Source: Atriophallophorus winterbourni
Lineage: Eukaryota > Platyhelminthes > Trematoda > Plagiorchiida > Microphallidae
DNA length: 64,000 nucleotides
Assembly: GCA_013407085.1 (NCBI GenBank)
Contig: JACCGJ010010187.1
Location: 1-64,000 of the forward strand
Direction: 5' to 3'
Of this stretch, positions 19,990-32,999 are shown piece by piece. The notes beneath the pieces were generated by a model that was not told where the DNA came from, made no database searches, and was given only the letters and a program-made list of their open reading frames with translations. Positions within the stretch are counted from its first letter, which is position 1; the number at the start of each line of letters is the position of its first letter. Both the position numbers and the translations under genes were made by a program.

Positions 19990-22500
19990 GGTGTTCATAA
20001 ATAAGAGCAAAAACAGATACGCTAAGAGCAAAATCGATATGCATCGGTAGTTGATCGCACGATGTTGAATATATAACCATTCGATGGCGAAGAATAAGAT
20101 CTTTCCGTTGGCGTTCACTCCTTTGAGGACTTGAAGATTATTAGCAGCGATACGCACGTAAATCCAATATGGAAAAGTCACGAGAAATCCGAATTCGCTC
20201 ATATTATCGAATATCGCTACGAGAGTGGGATAACCAGAAGGCTGACTTCGAGGGGACTCCAACAAGGTATAATATATCCGCGTACGTGTAGGTGTAAGAA
20301 AAGTATATCCTGATAATCAGAAGCTCAAAATAATGCGACCGCACGGCACGATGCGGATGGGGAAATGTTTCATCATCATTATTAAAATGTGATCTCAAGT
20401 CACGATTTATTATATAATCTTGGTTTGATTCATGCAACGGAGCTTACGTAACGTTAGTCCCTAGAATTCGAGAATTTTTACCGCTTCAAACTGTAGGCAG
20501 AATGCATCTCCAAAAGCAAGTTAAGTAAAACGATTCATGGTCGTCGAATGATAGTTTGCATGAAATTCTATTTAACATCCTATTTTCGCATTCTTTCAGA
20601 TTACGACACAAAGATTATAGGAATAATTCATTTTGATTTGTAGCTTTTAAAGTTGCATTTATTTTATAAGCAAGCTAGTATGTTCATGTTCGTAAAATAT
20701 CAAAGACTTAGCTAACTAATTTGCGATATTTTAAATTAATGTTTTAACAAATCTTAAGTCTTAATTTTTCTGCAAACAATTCTCTGCCACAAATTATCCT
20801 GAACCAAACCATAACAAAAACTACTACTATTCAAACCACACCACGAAGTATGCTTGAAGTGACCAACCGACAGTAATCAGTACCTCCTCATTCTCAGCGT
20901 GAAATTGATGCTTCATGCTGTCTTCACGGTGGGCAGTCGGGAAAACGTCTACCTAACATACAGTTCTCACATTTAGAGCTCTATTAAAAATGTCTTTGTA
21001 CCACTACTCCGGCCTACCCAAATGTCAAATTCTTGATTTCAACTCTCCATGTTAGACTAGTTTCTATACCACAGACGTCAAATTTTGGATACGCGATACT
21101 GATGCAGGACAGTGTTACGTAGATCATTATGAATGGTTCTTGGCTAGAACTATTATTTCCCTAACTAGTTGCGTTATCAATTTTGCACAGGCTTCTAGAG
21201 GAGTATCAGTGAAGAGCAATTTTTCCGATGTACCAATTATATTATTTGCACATTTATTTTGTCCATGTAACCCCTAACACAAGAGAATTTTCCGCACAAC
21301 ATTCTATAGATCAAAAATGATTGTTGACTTATCATGAGCAATAATAAAGAATAGTCTCATTCAACACTCCTAAATATATCTTACACAACTTTTATGATTA
21401 CTTCCTACATATAAATTGATCCCAATTCGCGCGTCTGTTTTAATTCGGCACCTGCCTGGTAAAGGCGGATTCATTCGTGTCATTGTGTGTATGCCCATAG
21501 TTTTGTGCTGTGCAACTGCCAATTTGACAGGTTGCACAGAGAAAGTGAAAGATTTTCTGCAAATTCCGCCGCACACAGTACATCTTTGTGTTGCGTGTGC
21601 TTTGATCCCTGCGTGTTTGTAGTTGTGTTGATCAATGTGTATATACAAATGTATCGGTGCAACCTGGCACTTGCTTCGTTTTGGCATGTGCTTTTTGACA
21701 AGAAGAAACAAGGCATCATCAGGAGATTAATGACTTACAGGAGATACATATCCATGTACTTGTTAGCCGCCACGAACACGAATTCACCACTCTCTACGGA
21801 TGCAACATGCATGTGCAGAGGATTAATGTGTGTGCGATGATCTTTGAAAAGGTTATACATGTCAAACAATTCGCTTGCTTATTGAAAAAGAACGCAAAGG
21901 CGATAATGGGATTGCTTTGAAAATAATCCAATTAGGGAGATTGCAAAATCAAAAATCTGATTAAATGCAATAGAGTTTTAATACTTGAATGCTTATAATC
22001 ATACGCCCGGATAAGCTTTGATTTAGATTCGCCAATATTTCATACTTGTAGTCGAGGTTTAGTCAATTTCCGCTCTAAGTTTTAAATCAAAGAATTTGAT
22101 TAATAATTTTATCGTATGTGAGAAAAAATAGGATTTTACTTTAAAAAACGAAAAACAGTGGAAGAATTGTCTTGTGTATCGAATACATGAACTCGCCGAC
22201 TGCATCCTCTGGAAAATCTTCTGATAGCTACTAATAATTGTGACGTCAGTGAAGATATCTCCTAGAATAACTTCAACCAAACTTGCATAATAAAATCCTG
22301 TGAAAACGATATAAATATATAAACCTTTATATTTCAAGATTAAAAACTCATTTCTGCCTATCGACGACAACAACGTCGGAACCGCAATTATCCGGGTTTC
22401 GAAAGAATTACACGAGAACGGTTAGACCAAAAACGTTTTTAAAACATGAGCAGCTAGACAGCGTCAGTCGCTATTCGTTATCCGTGATCAAACACGCCCA
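19990..22500. other. intergenic, nothing recognised
   Basis: Only short ORFs without family motifs; AT-rich. Confidence 0.4.
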
Positions 22501-22503
22501 ACA

Positions 22504-22703
22504 TGTTGAGGGCCTAAAATGAACCGAGTGGCACGAAATCGATTTACAAATTAGATCAAAGGGGCAACAGGTACATACACGTTGAGAAGATTGGCCTATA
22601 AAAGGTAGGCGAATTGTTCTATGTTTGTCATGCTCGTAATAAACGTGTTTGACCGAGTAGCATTTTCTTGAGTTGTGGGACTCTTCGTTAACGGTGATTA
22701 ACA
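22504..22703 (+). mobile_element. possible solo LTR of an LTR retrotransposon
   Basis: A 200-bp block begins TGTTGAGG and ends GATTAACA, so it has short inverted TG...CA termini. Inside are a TATA box CTATAAAAGG (22596-22605) and, 35 bases on, AATAAA (22638-22643), the usual order for an LTR promoter and polyadenylation signal. No internal retrotransposon sequence follows, and no second copy is in the window. A target-site duplication is not clear, so the call is tentative. Confidence 0.4.
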
Positions 22704-22759
22704 TATGAAAGGTTTACTTTTCAACTGAACTTAGACAATGTATTGTGGTGCTCACATTC

Positions 22760-22825
22760 CCATCCCTTACACACCACTACCAGTTTCTGGCTGTTTGCCG
22801 TCATCAGGTGGAGACAGTAAGGTCA
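22760..22825 (-). ncRNA. hammerhead ribozyme motif, core intact
   Basis: Minus strand: stem I CTCCAC, CTGATGA (22807-22801), stem II GGC/GCC with loop AAACA, GAAAC, cleavage triplet GTA, then GTGG pairing with CCAC. The first stem II pair is C-A rather than G-C, so folding may be weak. Flanks (taagggatggggatgtgag) are those of the 241-bp tandem unit at 34.9 kb; this is a single truncated copy. Confidence 0.6.
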
Positions 22826-22829
22826 CTTA

Positions 22830-23700
22830 GACACATTTGGCAAATAAGAGTGAAACGCAAGGCGTTATGAGGTTCATGTTGGATCGAGCTGTAGTAAATA
22901 GCTTATTAGATAAAAAAACAGACAAAATCGATTGGACATCGATTTGTTTGACACAATTTTCACCCGCCTGCAAAATCTTTTACAAATCCCGGTAAACAAA
23001 TGAAATAACTTTGATGGAATTCGTGTTCCCAAACATTTCAGAAGATAACGAGTAGCGTTCATCTATTAAATTTAGTACCCATTGTTCGTTAAGTTTCCAG
23101 ATATAATGCCTTTTTAACTGACGGGTACATGTTGTATTTTGACCTAGCAAGGTTTGGCAAATAGTGTACGCTGTACATGCATCAAGGTGCGCGATCCAGG
23201 CTTAATCTGAGTCAGATACTAAAGAGCTTACTTGATTTATCAAAATCTATATATCAACATTTGAATTTAATAAACATTAACTGACACGTTTACAATGCGT
23301 TGCGCCTAGAAACGCTTTGTTTGTTATTTCACAGCTTTATGACAAGAGCAACCTGAAGTCGGCGCCGAAAGTTGCATCAACATTTACCACGGTTTTCACG
23401 ATATCAAGCGCGACTTGAAAATTCAATTATTGCTGCACAATTCAAAAACAGTTGCACGAACCCAAAACGTTATCCTAGTGCACTCCACCATCTAGATACC
23501 AATCACAAAAACCCAGATCGTGCTTAATCTGTCTTTTTTCATCCTGTCTTGCCGAATGTCATGTAACTTTTGAGGAACGGATTGATTAGCATAAATTTGA
23601 TCGCAGATATTTCAGAAATCCGAAACGGGGCAAATATAAATTCCCCTCTGAAAACGACGGAATTTTACGAAATTGGCAATATTTTAAAGGAAAATTTCGG
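22830..23700. other. intergenic, nothing recognised
   Basis: No motif-bearing ORF. Confidence 0.4.
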
Positions 23701-23718
23701 TATTGTGTGTAAGCATGG

Positions 23719-23746
23719 CGATATATATATATATATATATATATAC
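23719..23746. repeat. (AT)n microsatellite
   Basis: An uninterrupted run of AT dinucleotides. Confidence 0.9.
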
Positions 23747-23814
23747 ATTTCTATCATACAAACTATATAATATCTAAATATATATTTATCCTTACAATCG
23801 AGTTCAACAAAACA

Positions 23815-26065
23815 ACTAGACCCGAATCGGTTTCAGAAAACTGGAAATCGCTAACAAGCTGCATATGCCGAGTCGCACTTTCCACTTACGGTCAGAAGAA
23901 AGCTCGAACAAGCGACTGCTTCGAAGCAAAAGCTTCTGAGATGAATGCTGTTTTGGATGAGAAACGGTCAGCATTCTTAAAGTTCAAAGGTATGCCAACA
24001 GATGAAAACTTACGACTTTTAAGAGCAGCTAGAAATAAGATCCAACAGACTGCAAAACGATGTGCAAATGACTATTGAACTAAAATTAATATCAGTATCA
24101 AAAAGCTGAGGATGCTTGAAATCTTCACGGTATGTATGATGGGATCAAGAGCTCCATTTGTCCAAACAAACTTTAAACAGATCTCGTTAAGTCTGTAACT
24201 GGTGACCCGATTGTCGACAAAACTCAGCAGATGGAATCATGGGTAAAGCACTTCCACCTCTATCTACTCTAGTGACAGTACGGTTTTACCACATGTACTT
24301 GAAAATTTAGAGCGGTAACCAACAATTGAACATATAGATACTGCCCTGCCCTTTATGAGCTCAATAGGACAATCGAACGCTTAGCGAATGGAAAGGCCCC
24401 TGGTGACGACGGAATTCCACCTGAGCTCATCAAATGCTGTAGAGCAGCATTATTGCAACCTCTTCACCATTTGCTTCTTCAGTGCTGGCAGGAGGAGTGT
24501 GTCACACAAGAGATGAGAGACACAAAGATCATCACGCTATTTAAGAATAAGGGAGATAGAAGCGACTACAATAATTACAGAGGAATCTCCCTTCTGAATA
24601 TTATAGTCAAATTGTTTGCTAAGGTCTTACAGATCCGGGTGCAAGTTTAAGCTGGTAGAGCTTACTCTGAATTTCAAAATGGCTTCCGCAGTGGAAGATC
24701 AACCGTTGACATGATATTCTCCCTGAGACAACTTCAAGAAAAGTGTTGGGAATAGCATATGCCATTATACGCAGTTTTTATTGATTTAAAGAAGGCATTC
24801 GACTACGTCAGCAGGGAGGGTCTTTTCAAAATCCTTGATCTGATAGGTTGACCCCCGAGATTACTCAAACTCGTTATTTTGTTCCACTCAGGTATGAAGG
24901 GCTCGGTCAATTTTAACGGTTACAGTTCAGAAGCTTTTGAAATTCGCCGAGACGTCAAACAAGGGTGTGTTCTTGCTCCCACGCTTTTCAGCATTTTCTT
25001 TGCTCTGCTTCTGAAGCACGCTCTTAGGACGACAACAGAATGTATTTACCTACGCACGCGAAGTGATGACAAGCATTTTAACCTTAACTGGTTGAGAGAA
25101 CAAACTAAGGTACGGGATATGCTAATGCGCTATATAGTGTTTGTCGACGATGTAGCCTAAATTGCTCACTCTCAAGAACAGCTCCATTCTTTAATGGACT
25201 TCGGGCTAACAATAAGCATGAGCAAGACCAAAGTCTTAGGCCAACGGATTGTATCGCCTCCCATTATCACTGTTGGAATTTGTCAGCTTGAACCAGCATA
25301 TCATATCTTGGTTCAACCATTGCGGATAACCTTTCGCTAGACACGGAGATTGATAAAAGTATTGGCAGAGCAGCTGTCATTTTGTCCCGATTGGATTCTC
25401 GTGTCTGGGTTAACTGCAAGTTGATGTAAAGACAAAGATAATGGTATAGAGCGCGTGCGTACTATAAGCTTTACTGTACAGCAGTGAAACCTGGTTTATC
25501 TACACAAGACACTAACGTTAGCTAAATGATTTCCATCTACGAAGCATCCGTCGTACCCTGAACATATCTTGGATGAAAAACGTGACTAATGCTGAAATGC
25601 TTTCAAAAGCTGGTCTACAGAGCATGTTCACCTTACTACGACAGCGCCGCCTGTGGTGGCTTGGCCACGTCTATAGAATGGAAAATAGTCGTTTTCCCGA
25701 AGATCTACTCTATGGTTAGTCGAAAGCAAGTAGTTGACAATTGTGCAGACCGCAATCGCTTAACAAAGTCGTTTGCAAAAAAGATATGAAAGCTCTTGGC
25801 ATTGACCCCACGAGTTAGGAAGAACTTGCATTTGACCGCTCATATTGGAGGCATTGTGTAAAGCGTCGTCTACCAGCTGGGGAGAAGCAGATACTGCTCT
25901 TGGCTGCTAAACGCAGATCGCGTGGCCAGCGTCCAACTTACGCCGATCGACCGAGTACTGTCTATCGCTGCGAGCGCTGCGGGAAAGATTGTTCCTCCTT
26001 AATCAATTTAGTGATTCGAAAAGCTGTGCAGCATGAAAAATTCATGCCAGGTAAACAACAACATT
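23815..26065 (+). mobile_element. degenerate, 5'-truncated copy of the 44.7-kb LINE family
   Basis: Collinear with 45370-47640 of the intact copy from the end of the endonuclease onward. Recognisable plus-strand segments: AKGKAPGDDGIPPELI-like text near 24400, NNYRGISLLN (24570-24600), AVFIDLKKAFDYVSREGL (24770-24830), DVKQGCVLAPTLFSIFFALL (24950-25010), YIVFVDDVA (near 25140; FADD changed to FVDD), LRQRRLWWLGHVYRMEN (near 25640) and the Cys finger near 25980. Many stops and indels. The 3' end stops near 26065 at an aacaacaac stretch. Confidence 0.85.
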
Positions 26066-26419
26066 AATTGCTCGTTCGGAATATACCTGTTTCAACTTCG
26101 AGCAAGGTGAATCCTTGAGAATCCAATTTTTCAAGTTTCAACCCAAATTTACCTACGCCTGTAATAGCCTTGGCGATTGAGAATATCGTTCCTATTCGAA
26201 TACTGTTGAGAAGATCACATCATTTCGAATCGACTGAAAGTTATTTTCAACTCTGTCAGATCGAAACTCGCTGAACCGCATCACTTTTATTCAAATTCGT
26301 TCGCTTTTTACCGCTCGATCGAGTAACTCCGATCCAATGCATTGATTCCACCGACAGCTATCGATCGATAAACAACTGCACCGCCAAGTGCACTGACTCA
26401 TCACTCGTTGCATTGTAAC

Positions 26420-28560
26420 AATGACACGAAGGATGACCTCGATGCCCCAGTCACTGAAGGCAGCACGTGATCCGTGTCAAATGTGCATGTTTTGGCTGCT
26501 GGGGTAAAGTACATACCAACTGTGTAAAGCCCTAACGCAGGAAGTTATATCTTTTATTAACAACGTTGATTTCCCCGGCGTTTGCTACGTATGTAGTGCA
26601 TGTCGGAGTAAACAGCCTAGCGCTACACCCACAAATCCTGCCCACAAGGCAACGCTGGAATCTCACATAGAGATTCCGGAAGATTGCTATCGAAAACTTG
26701 AGGAAACATTTAAACCGCTTTTGGTAGATACACTTGCCAACGCAATTCAACCCGAAATAGATGTTGATCAAGGCCACAAAAAGGATGAGTTAAATACGTC
26801 AAAAAGTTCTACCTTAACCGAGTGTGGTGACTGCTTATCAGGTGTAATAAAGATGGACCTAGTGAACCCTGCTTACCGTGGTCCTGATCTGATAAAATTG
26901 CGAACATATTTGCCAAGCCTCCCAACCGTCTATTTGTCAGATCCGAGAAACCCCAAAAACACTACCGCTCATTCAACTGAGACCGTTATCGCTCTCAGTG
27001 TAATCTGCACAAATGTAACGGAGTCGACAGATACTTTTTTCAGCAAGCAAGCACATAAGCTTAAGGAATGGACTAAGCTCCTTACACACATGGGCTTGAA
27101 AGCTTTAGTACCTACTTCGATTATGCGCTTAACTCGGCATAAAAGCTACCCACACGTAGACCGGCCGCGCCTATCAAGGGTGACATTCGGAACTAAATCT
27201 GACATGGAAGAAGTCATCCTCAATGCGTATCTACTCAGTTATTGTCCTGCTGAGTCCAAGCCGACATACCCTGGGGTGAAAGAAAAGGTCAATCCACTTG
27301 TCTAGACCAGTCTAGTTCACGTAGTTTAATATTCCTCGGTATCCCCGAAAATGTTGATGCAGTATCAGCTTCGGAATCAAAGCAACACGATTTGAAGCAA
27401 TGGTTATACATTACCGATGCCATTGGATCTCGTGATTCAATTGTTGTAGACACTTTTAGAATACCTAGATACTCAAACTACAAAGGCAATGGGCCCAGTC
27501 CTCTAAAGATCTCTTTTCTATCGACCGCCATGGCTATCGCTATCAATACCAACTGGGAATCTTAATGCGCAAAAATTCCACCAGACGTTTAACGCACTGT
27601 AACTTAATAGATCATCCTGACCTTAGCCTTACTGATACGATTTTGTGTTCAGTAAACCTAGCCAATGGATATGAATTTTCTATCGACATCATTTAGCGCT
27701 CGACATCATCCGAAAGCTCATTTGATGAAAAACTAATCGAATCATTGCAATACATCTCAAGCTGCCTGACTACTCAATTGTTGATCATGGGCGATTTGAA
27801 TCTCGCGCATCTATTTTCAAGAAAACATTGAGACCCGTACACAGACGGGCAATTCCACTAACACTAATAACACGAATAACACAAATGCCACTAAATCCGA
27901 AATCGATCAAGATCCGAATCCAGAATCGGTTACAATTTCCGATTCTGACACTGAAGCAGTATCAACAGGAAAAAATCTATCCACCCGCCCGTTTGGTACT
28001 AGTGACCTCCAGAGCTCAAACTCAAAAAAATTTGTTAAGTCTGACTCCATGGAAATCGAAACAATAACTGCAGTTTACACCCTGTCATGACCAAAAATAC
28101 GATTAAGTGTATCTATACAAACAAAAACAGCCTTATCAACAAATTAGTCGAATTGTCTGAGATTTGTAATGAAACGGCGCCAGAGATAGTTGTCGTAACA
28201 GAAACGTGGTTTCATACCTCATTGTCTGAAAGTGAACTCAAATCTTGCATACTAAAAACAATCCTCTTAAACACTTGCTAAATCCCAATGTCCTTTTTTC
28301 GAACACGAAAACATTCGAAGGCTTTAAGCATTCCGTATTCTCGATTGGATATTCGTCGTAATTTATTCTCGGTAAGAAGTTGTTTCAATTGGAACATTTT
28401 GCCTGAAGAAATCACACGCTCGGAATCTGTTGCAGTTTTCGCATTTAAACTCGATCAGTATATGATGAACCTTGCAGTATGTGACAGTCCCATGTTAGGC
28501 CATTATAATTAAGATTAATTTTCCTTATTATCCTTTTTGATAATATTTACACGAAAGATG
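26420..28560 (+). mobile_element. composite CR1-like LINE with rearranged order
   Basis: Plus-strand order: ORF1 finger and body (26530-27305, open for about 250 codons from FPGVCYVCSAC), ORF1 end in another frame (SRSLIFLGIPENVDAV, VVDTFRIPRYSNYK, 27310-27560), a middle endonuclease piece (LANGYEFSIDII, LLIMGDLNL, 27655-27805), then a second ORF1-end/endonuclease start (TISDSDTEAVSTG near 27950; KNTIKCIYTNKNSLINKLVE, 28087-28250), and finally the C-terminal tail (NLFSVRSCFNWNILPEEI, 28288-28512). RT is missing. The middle endonuclease piece precedes the endonuclease start, so two copies or a deletion plus duplication are involved. Confidence 0.75.
26535..27305 (+). pseudogene. CR1-like ORF1 protein, mostly open
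   Basis: From the last Cys pair of the PHD-like finger (CYVCSACRSK) through IPEDCYRKLEETFKPLLVDT, KMDLVNPAYRGPDLIK and a long polar region to TAG at about 27303. The upstream part of the finger (DPCQMC near 26470) is in another frame, so the N-terminus is broken. The best preserved ORF1 of this family in the window. Confidence 0.65.
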
Positions 28561-28569
28561 CCTGAAGTT

Positions 28570-29270
28570 GGAATTTACCATTCATATTTACTCCTGCTAT
28601 TTAGTTAGACAATGTATCCAAACCACTTGCGGTGATTTCTAATTTGATAGTTGCTTTCTTGAACAATTTTTGAAAGACTTTAATCCATCCATACATTTAC
28701 TCAGCAAATTGTGTTGAATATATAATAAGTGGAGCATTAGACTACATTTAATAATACCAGATTTAAGATCCCATTTTTGCTTTTCAGGATCTAGTTATCA
28801 TGTTTGTATTCCTGCCTCGATATCGTACAGGAAGTTTACATAATCCATGAATGGACCAAACTCTCAAGCGAATATCAATCAGCAAATTCAAGAAATCAAA
28901 CGTTATTTTAATATAAGATTTGTTTGATATTTATGTACGATTCATTCAAGCGGAAAACACAAGTCTGATAATTCCTTGAATATGTTCGCCTATGAGACAA
29001 CCGTAAGCGTATCAAAGGATTTTCAGTGAGTTGTACATTTTGTACGGTAATCGGTTTAAACAATAATGATAAGAATTTAATCTCTAAATTCACGCAACAT
29101 ATAGGTCACCATAAGATTACACACGTACCTACAATGAAGTCTTGAACCAATTCCCTGCTGGGTTTAATATATAAAGCGGCACATGCGTTGCATTGTTGGA
29201 TTTGTTATGTTGTTGTTGGCCTCCGTCAAAGAAACAATCAAGCACTCAAAGCAACAATAAGCAACTGATG
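28570..29270. other. intergenic, nothing recognised
   Basis: Short ORFs only, AT-rich. Confidence 0.4.
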
Positions 29271-29399
29271 AATGATGTTGAAATATACAAACTGCACTCG
29301 TATGCCACTGTTGGGTGAGGTTGGTACGACCAAACTATTCAGTCACATGAACCCACACTCATGTAGACTGGGTTTGAACCCATGACAATGAAAAAAGCT

Positions 29400-29622
29400 C
29401 ATTTGCATGCATTTCCGTCCCACACACATACACCACCACGACCGGTTTCGTGCTGTTTGCACCAGCCTTATCCACCACTGGCATAAAAGGGATACTTGTT
29501 TACCATTCATCCACCGTTTCAAGCGCATGCGGATCCTGATCTTACTGTCCCTACCTGATGAGTTCAAACAGCACGAAACCGGTCGTATGGCGTGTGTGTG
29601 ACGGAAATGCACGCAAATGAGC
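29400..29622. repeat. inverted pair of hammerhead-type repeats
   Basis: About 29401-29464 and 29560-29620 are inverted copies (catttgc-tgcatttccgtc at the outer ends, accggtttcgtgctgtttg inside). The right copy holds an intact core on the plus strand; the left copy, on the minus strand, has lost ATGA from CTGATGA. A further copy of this subfamily is at 40.06-40.15 kb. Confidence 0.7.
29545..29600 (+). ncRNA. hammerhead ribozyme motif, core intact
   Basis: CTGATGAG at 29555-29562, GAAAC at 29575-29579, cleavage triplet GTC at 29582-29584, ACCGGT palindrome as stem III. Stem I: CCCTAC before and GTATGG after, five of six pairs. Stem II is weak now (GT/AC), but the neighbouring copy keeps GTGC/GCAC with loop AAACA, so decay is recent. 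Confidence 0.65.
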
Positions 29623-29649
29623 TTTGATGTTAAAATATGTTTGGGACCG

Positions 29650-30990
29650 ATTTCAATTGGGCGGCTTGAATGTTGTAAGATGATTGCTGGTTAATCCTTT
29701 ATACCTCACTGATACCATTAGACTGATTAGGATTCTGTGTCTGAATTGAAACGTCAAACGAAAACTACGAATGAGGTATTAAAAAATGTTGCTCTACGTC
29801 TATATCCGTGAGATGCGGATAATGTAAACATTATCCATAGGCTGCAACACAGCAACAGTGATTTTGAGTCGGCAATTTATAGTTGCAACCTTCTCAATTT
29901 ACCAAGTAAACTTGCGTGATATTTTTTAAGTGGACACAATATTTTTCATTCATTTTTGAGCGAATAACCTTTTTATTCATGAATGTGTTTTATTATTACT
30001 ATTGCTCAATACTCAACACAATATAGAATGGTGAGAAATGAGCCGATCCGTAGCGCTCATTTTATATTTACCTGACGTGAATTAAGAATTGAGGAGGCTT
30101 ACAAGATAGCTTAAATGGCATCACAGACGATTCATTTTCAATATTCTACAAATTTATATTTATTAACCAAATTGAATGCGAAAGAATTCGGACATTTTCC
30201 TTTTATTGAAACGGCGCAAACCGTATCTTTGTGATCAGACAATCGAATGTATAGATAATAATTTTTTGATTCAATATACATTTTTTGGTTCACTACTCGC
30301 GCACATGTCTACAATGATTAACTTTGATTAGGTGTATCTCATGCAAGCCATACTCAAATTCAGGACAACTTTTATTGCCCCCAAATCGATTTTCGTTATC
30401 AGCCTATCAATTTCATTTGTAATTAGCCATGCATTGAAGCAGAAGCGGAACGTGACTTTATGGTGTTTTATCTGAAATAGCTGATCGTTGCCCAGCTTTG
30501 AACCTGCCTGTCGCCTGTCGAAAATATAGCTAGAATTTTCAAATAGCATTTTAGTATGCTCGCTTGGTAAATTGAATAGTGTTATTTAGATAATAACGAT
30601 TAGGGCTGAGATATAAAATGCAAAACAGTGCTTTGGTTTTGCAATAAATGCAGTTCATACAGCCTTAAATGCAGTAATATTTAATTTCACTGGAAAGCGA
30701 TGATTTTATATAGAAGATATAATTAGACAAACGTTGCAGAGGAAGTATAAATCAAGGATTACTCGTTCGAAAATCGATCTGTCGCTTTGGCATATCTGTA
30801 ATTTTTCCACCTCGGAATTATTAAAATCTCTCTAGGGATGCTCTTATGTACGAAAATCTGTACAGTAAACACAACATACCATTGGATCAGTAATATCATC
30901 TTTAATTTCAGTTGTCTGCTTATTGAAGAAGATTGTATTTTCTCTGGATTTCAAGTTACAACAAATGACATATTTCAAGCGATTGTTTAC
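29650..30990. other. intergenic or intronic, nothing recognised
   Basis: AT-rich, no motif-bearing ORF. It would be downstream of the minus-strand exon at 31738-30999; no clear poly(A) signal close to its stop. Confidence 0.4.
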
Positions 30991-30998
30991 GAAAGTTT

Positions 30999-31738
30999 TT
31001 AAACAGTTGAATTGAAGGCGCCGCACAATTTATCAATGTTTTCTTTCTTCGTGCAATCGGGACTAGGTTGATCTGGATGTCTGCTGTTCATAACGGAAAA
31101 TTCACCAACATTGTTAATGCAGCATGCTTGTTGCGAAGGGGCTTCGAGTTGGTGGCATTGAAGACACGTTTGTGCAGAATCAATTGTTGATACATCGAAT
31201 GAAAAATGATCGCAATCGGTCCAGACGCGGTGTGGAATATCACAGGTGCAGCAACAGCACGGATAAAGCATTTCTCCCGAATACATGTTTGGCGGAATCG
31301 AAGCGTCACGTAATAGATGCGCGTACTCGCTAGTTCTGGATGTGGATTCAGACGATCGGATTGGACAATTTGCAATCACTCCTTGAAAAAATTGATCCGG
31401 CATGTTTGTGCAATTTGTAGTAATCGAGCTTGAATATGCTTGAGAATGAGTTTCTGTTTTAGGATGTAGTTGGTCGCTGTTAATGTACACTGTTTTCGTC
31501 TCTGAGCCTGAGGTGGAGGTCATTGAAAATCCTGAATTTTCGGTAACCGTATCAGAGCTAACAACTTTAAATCTTGTGTACGGCAACTCTTCAGTTGTGT
31601 TTAATCCAACCACTTGAGATAAACTTGGATGTATTTTCTCTTTAAAATTTGACGATACAGGGGACTGGGATAAATGAATTGCATGACAGACCGGTATCCT
31701 TGTTTGCTTTGGGACAACCTGAGTGGTGTTGTTCGCGT
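30999..31738 (-). CDS. candidate terminal exon, Ser/Thr/Cys-rich, possibly cadherin cytoplasmic tail
   Basis: The minus strand has a strong acceptor tttaccttatttgcag|ACGCG at 31739, and the frame stays open for 246 codons to TAA at 31001-30999. The product is polar, Ser/Thr-rich, with a Cys cluster PCCCCTCDIPHRVWTDC and a later CLQCHQLEAP; no membrane segment and no domain I recognise. It begins one base into a codon, the phase left by the cadherin exon that can end at 57234 and the same strand. A direct join from the 36887-36607 exon would be out of phase, so another exon or alternative splicing is needed if all belong together. It could equally be the last exon of an unrelated gene. Confidence 0.5.
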
Positions 31739-31769
31739 CTGCAAATAAGGTAAACGCAATTATCATTCA

Positions 31770-32870
31770 ATATGATTTTAATGCGGTGATTGCTATTGAA
31801 TTATGCAACGAACATAAAAGGAATCACAGCCTTTCATGTTTCCTACGTTTGAATATTGATTGCCGTTATATAACTTATTCCAGACACACGAAAATTTATC
31901 GTAATGTCGCTACTTGCTACATGCAACAGCACAAAGTTAGCGGCGTCAATATTTTTCGAGAGAGTTGCTTTAAAATTCAAACAATGGCTGCAAATTACAT
32001 TGTTTAATCACAGCATCAAATTTTGGGCTATTTAGTTGCATAAAACTAAATTTTATACCTGTGAATCAAGATTTGTCTTAAAAAATCCTAATAAATAGGA
32101 TTAGTGCCTGCGTGCTTTGCAATATTATAGTTTCAAAGAATAGGTTCCAGGATTTTTGTTTATGAAAACTATTTACAAAATTTCTAGTAAAAAGGACCTC
32201 GGAGTAATATTAATGACCAGAAATTGATATCACTCTTCAATAAGTATGTTTTTATGGGATGCAATGCTAACACCCATTTGAAAAGCAGCAAAATGTCGAT
32301 TGTGCCAGCCTTATTCGATATTGCCTTCAAACGTAATGCTTTGTTTAACGAAACGTCATATGACAGTGTAGACCAAAGCAAACAAATAAAATGCCATTGT
32401 CACCTTACTTGTGCGCTTTTTTTCTTGTGTGCCGATATTATTCTTGATCCATTTCGGAAGTAGTCGACCCAAAGTAGAAGATGAATGAAGGTTTTTGTCT
32501 AGATACTGTAGAAAATTTACAGTTCATGTAATCATAGAGTTTATAATAAAATAATGCGCATTAGCGAAAACGGAATTCGAACAATTCAGCCAAATATTAA
32601 ATAAATACGTGTTCAACGTCTGCTGTAATAATAGAAAAATGAATGCTATTAAAACAAACTACATACGTTAAAGACTTTACAAAGTAGCCCAGCTTTTCCT
32701 TAACATTTCACCTTATTGGAGTGTACACATAGAGAATATGAGCAAAACTGGTTGAATTAATAGGTGTTTTTCAACGGAAGTAATGGACCGAATGTACACG
32801 CATGTTAGATGAAGAATCTCAATTAAATGTATTTTGGCTCTGTATAATTTTGATCATCCGTCAGTAACAT
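31770..32870. other. intergenic or intronic, nothing recognised
   Basis: No familiar motif. Confidence 0.4.
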
Positions 32871-32877
32871 TTTATAG

Positions 32878-32990
32878 TTAAGATTCAAGATTCAAGATTT
32901 ATGGTTGAAAGACTAATTAACTTTACAATAGGCATGCTGTCGAAGCATAGGTATACGATAAATAAATAATATATATATATATAGTATATA
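32878..32990 (-). mobile_element. CR1-like LINE 3' tip with 7-bp repeats
   Basis: Reverse complement reads gtaaagttaattagtctttcaaccataaatcttgaatcttgaatctt, the CR1 tail seen at 15.2 kb with three copies of a 7-bp unit (gattcaa). An (AT)n run at 32965-32990 adjoins it. Confidence 0.6.
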
Positions 32991-32999
32991 TATTATATT

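Noticed and set aside
21370..21840. Overlapping ORFs on both strands
   Set aside because: No motif, no splice context, Cys-rich in several frames because of gtgtg-type composition.
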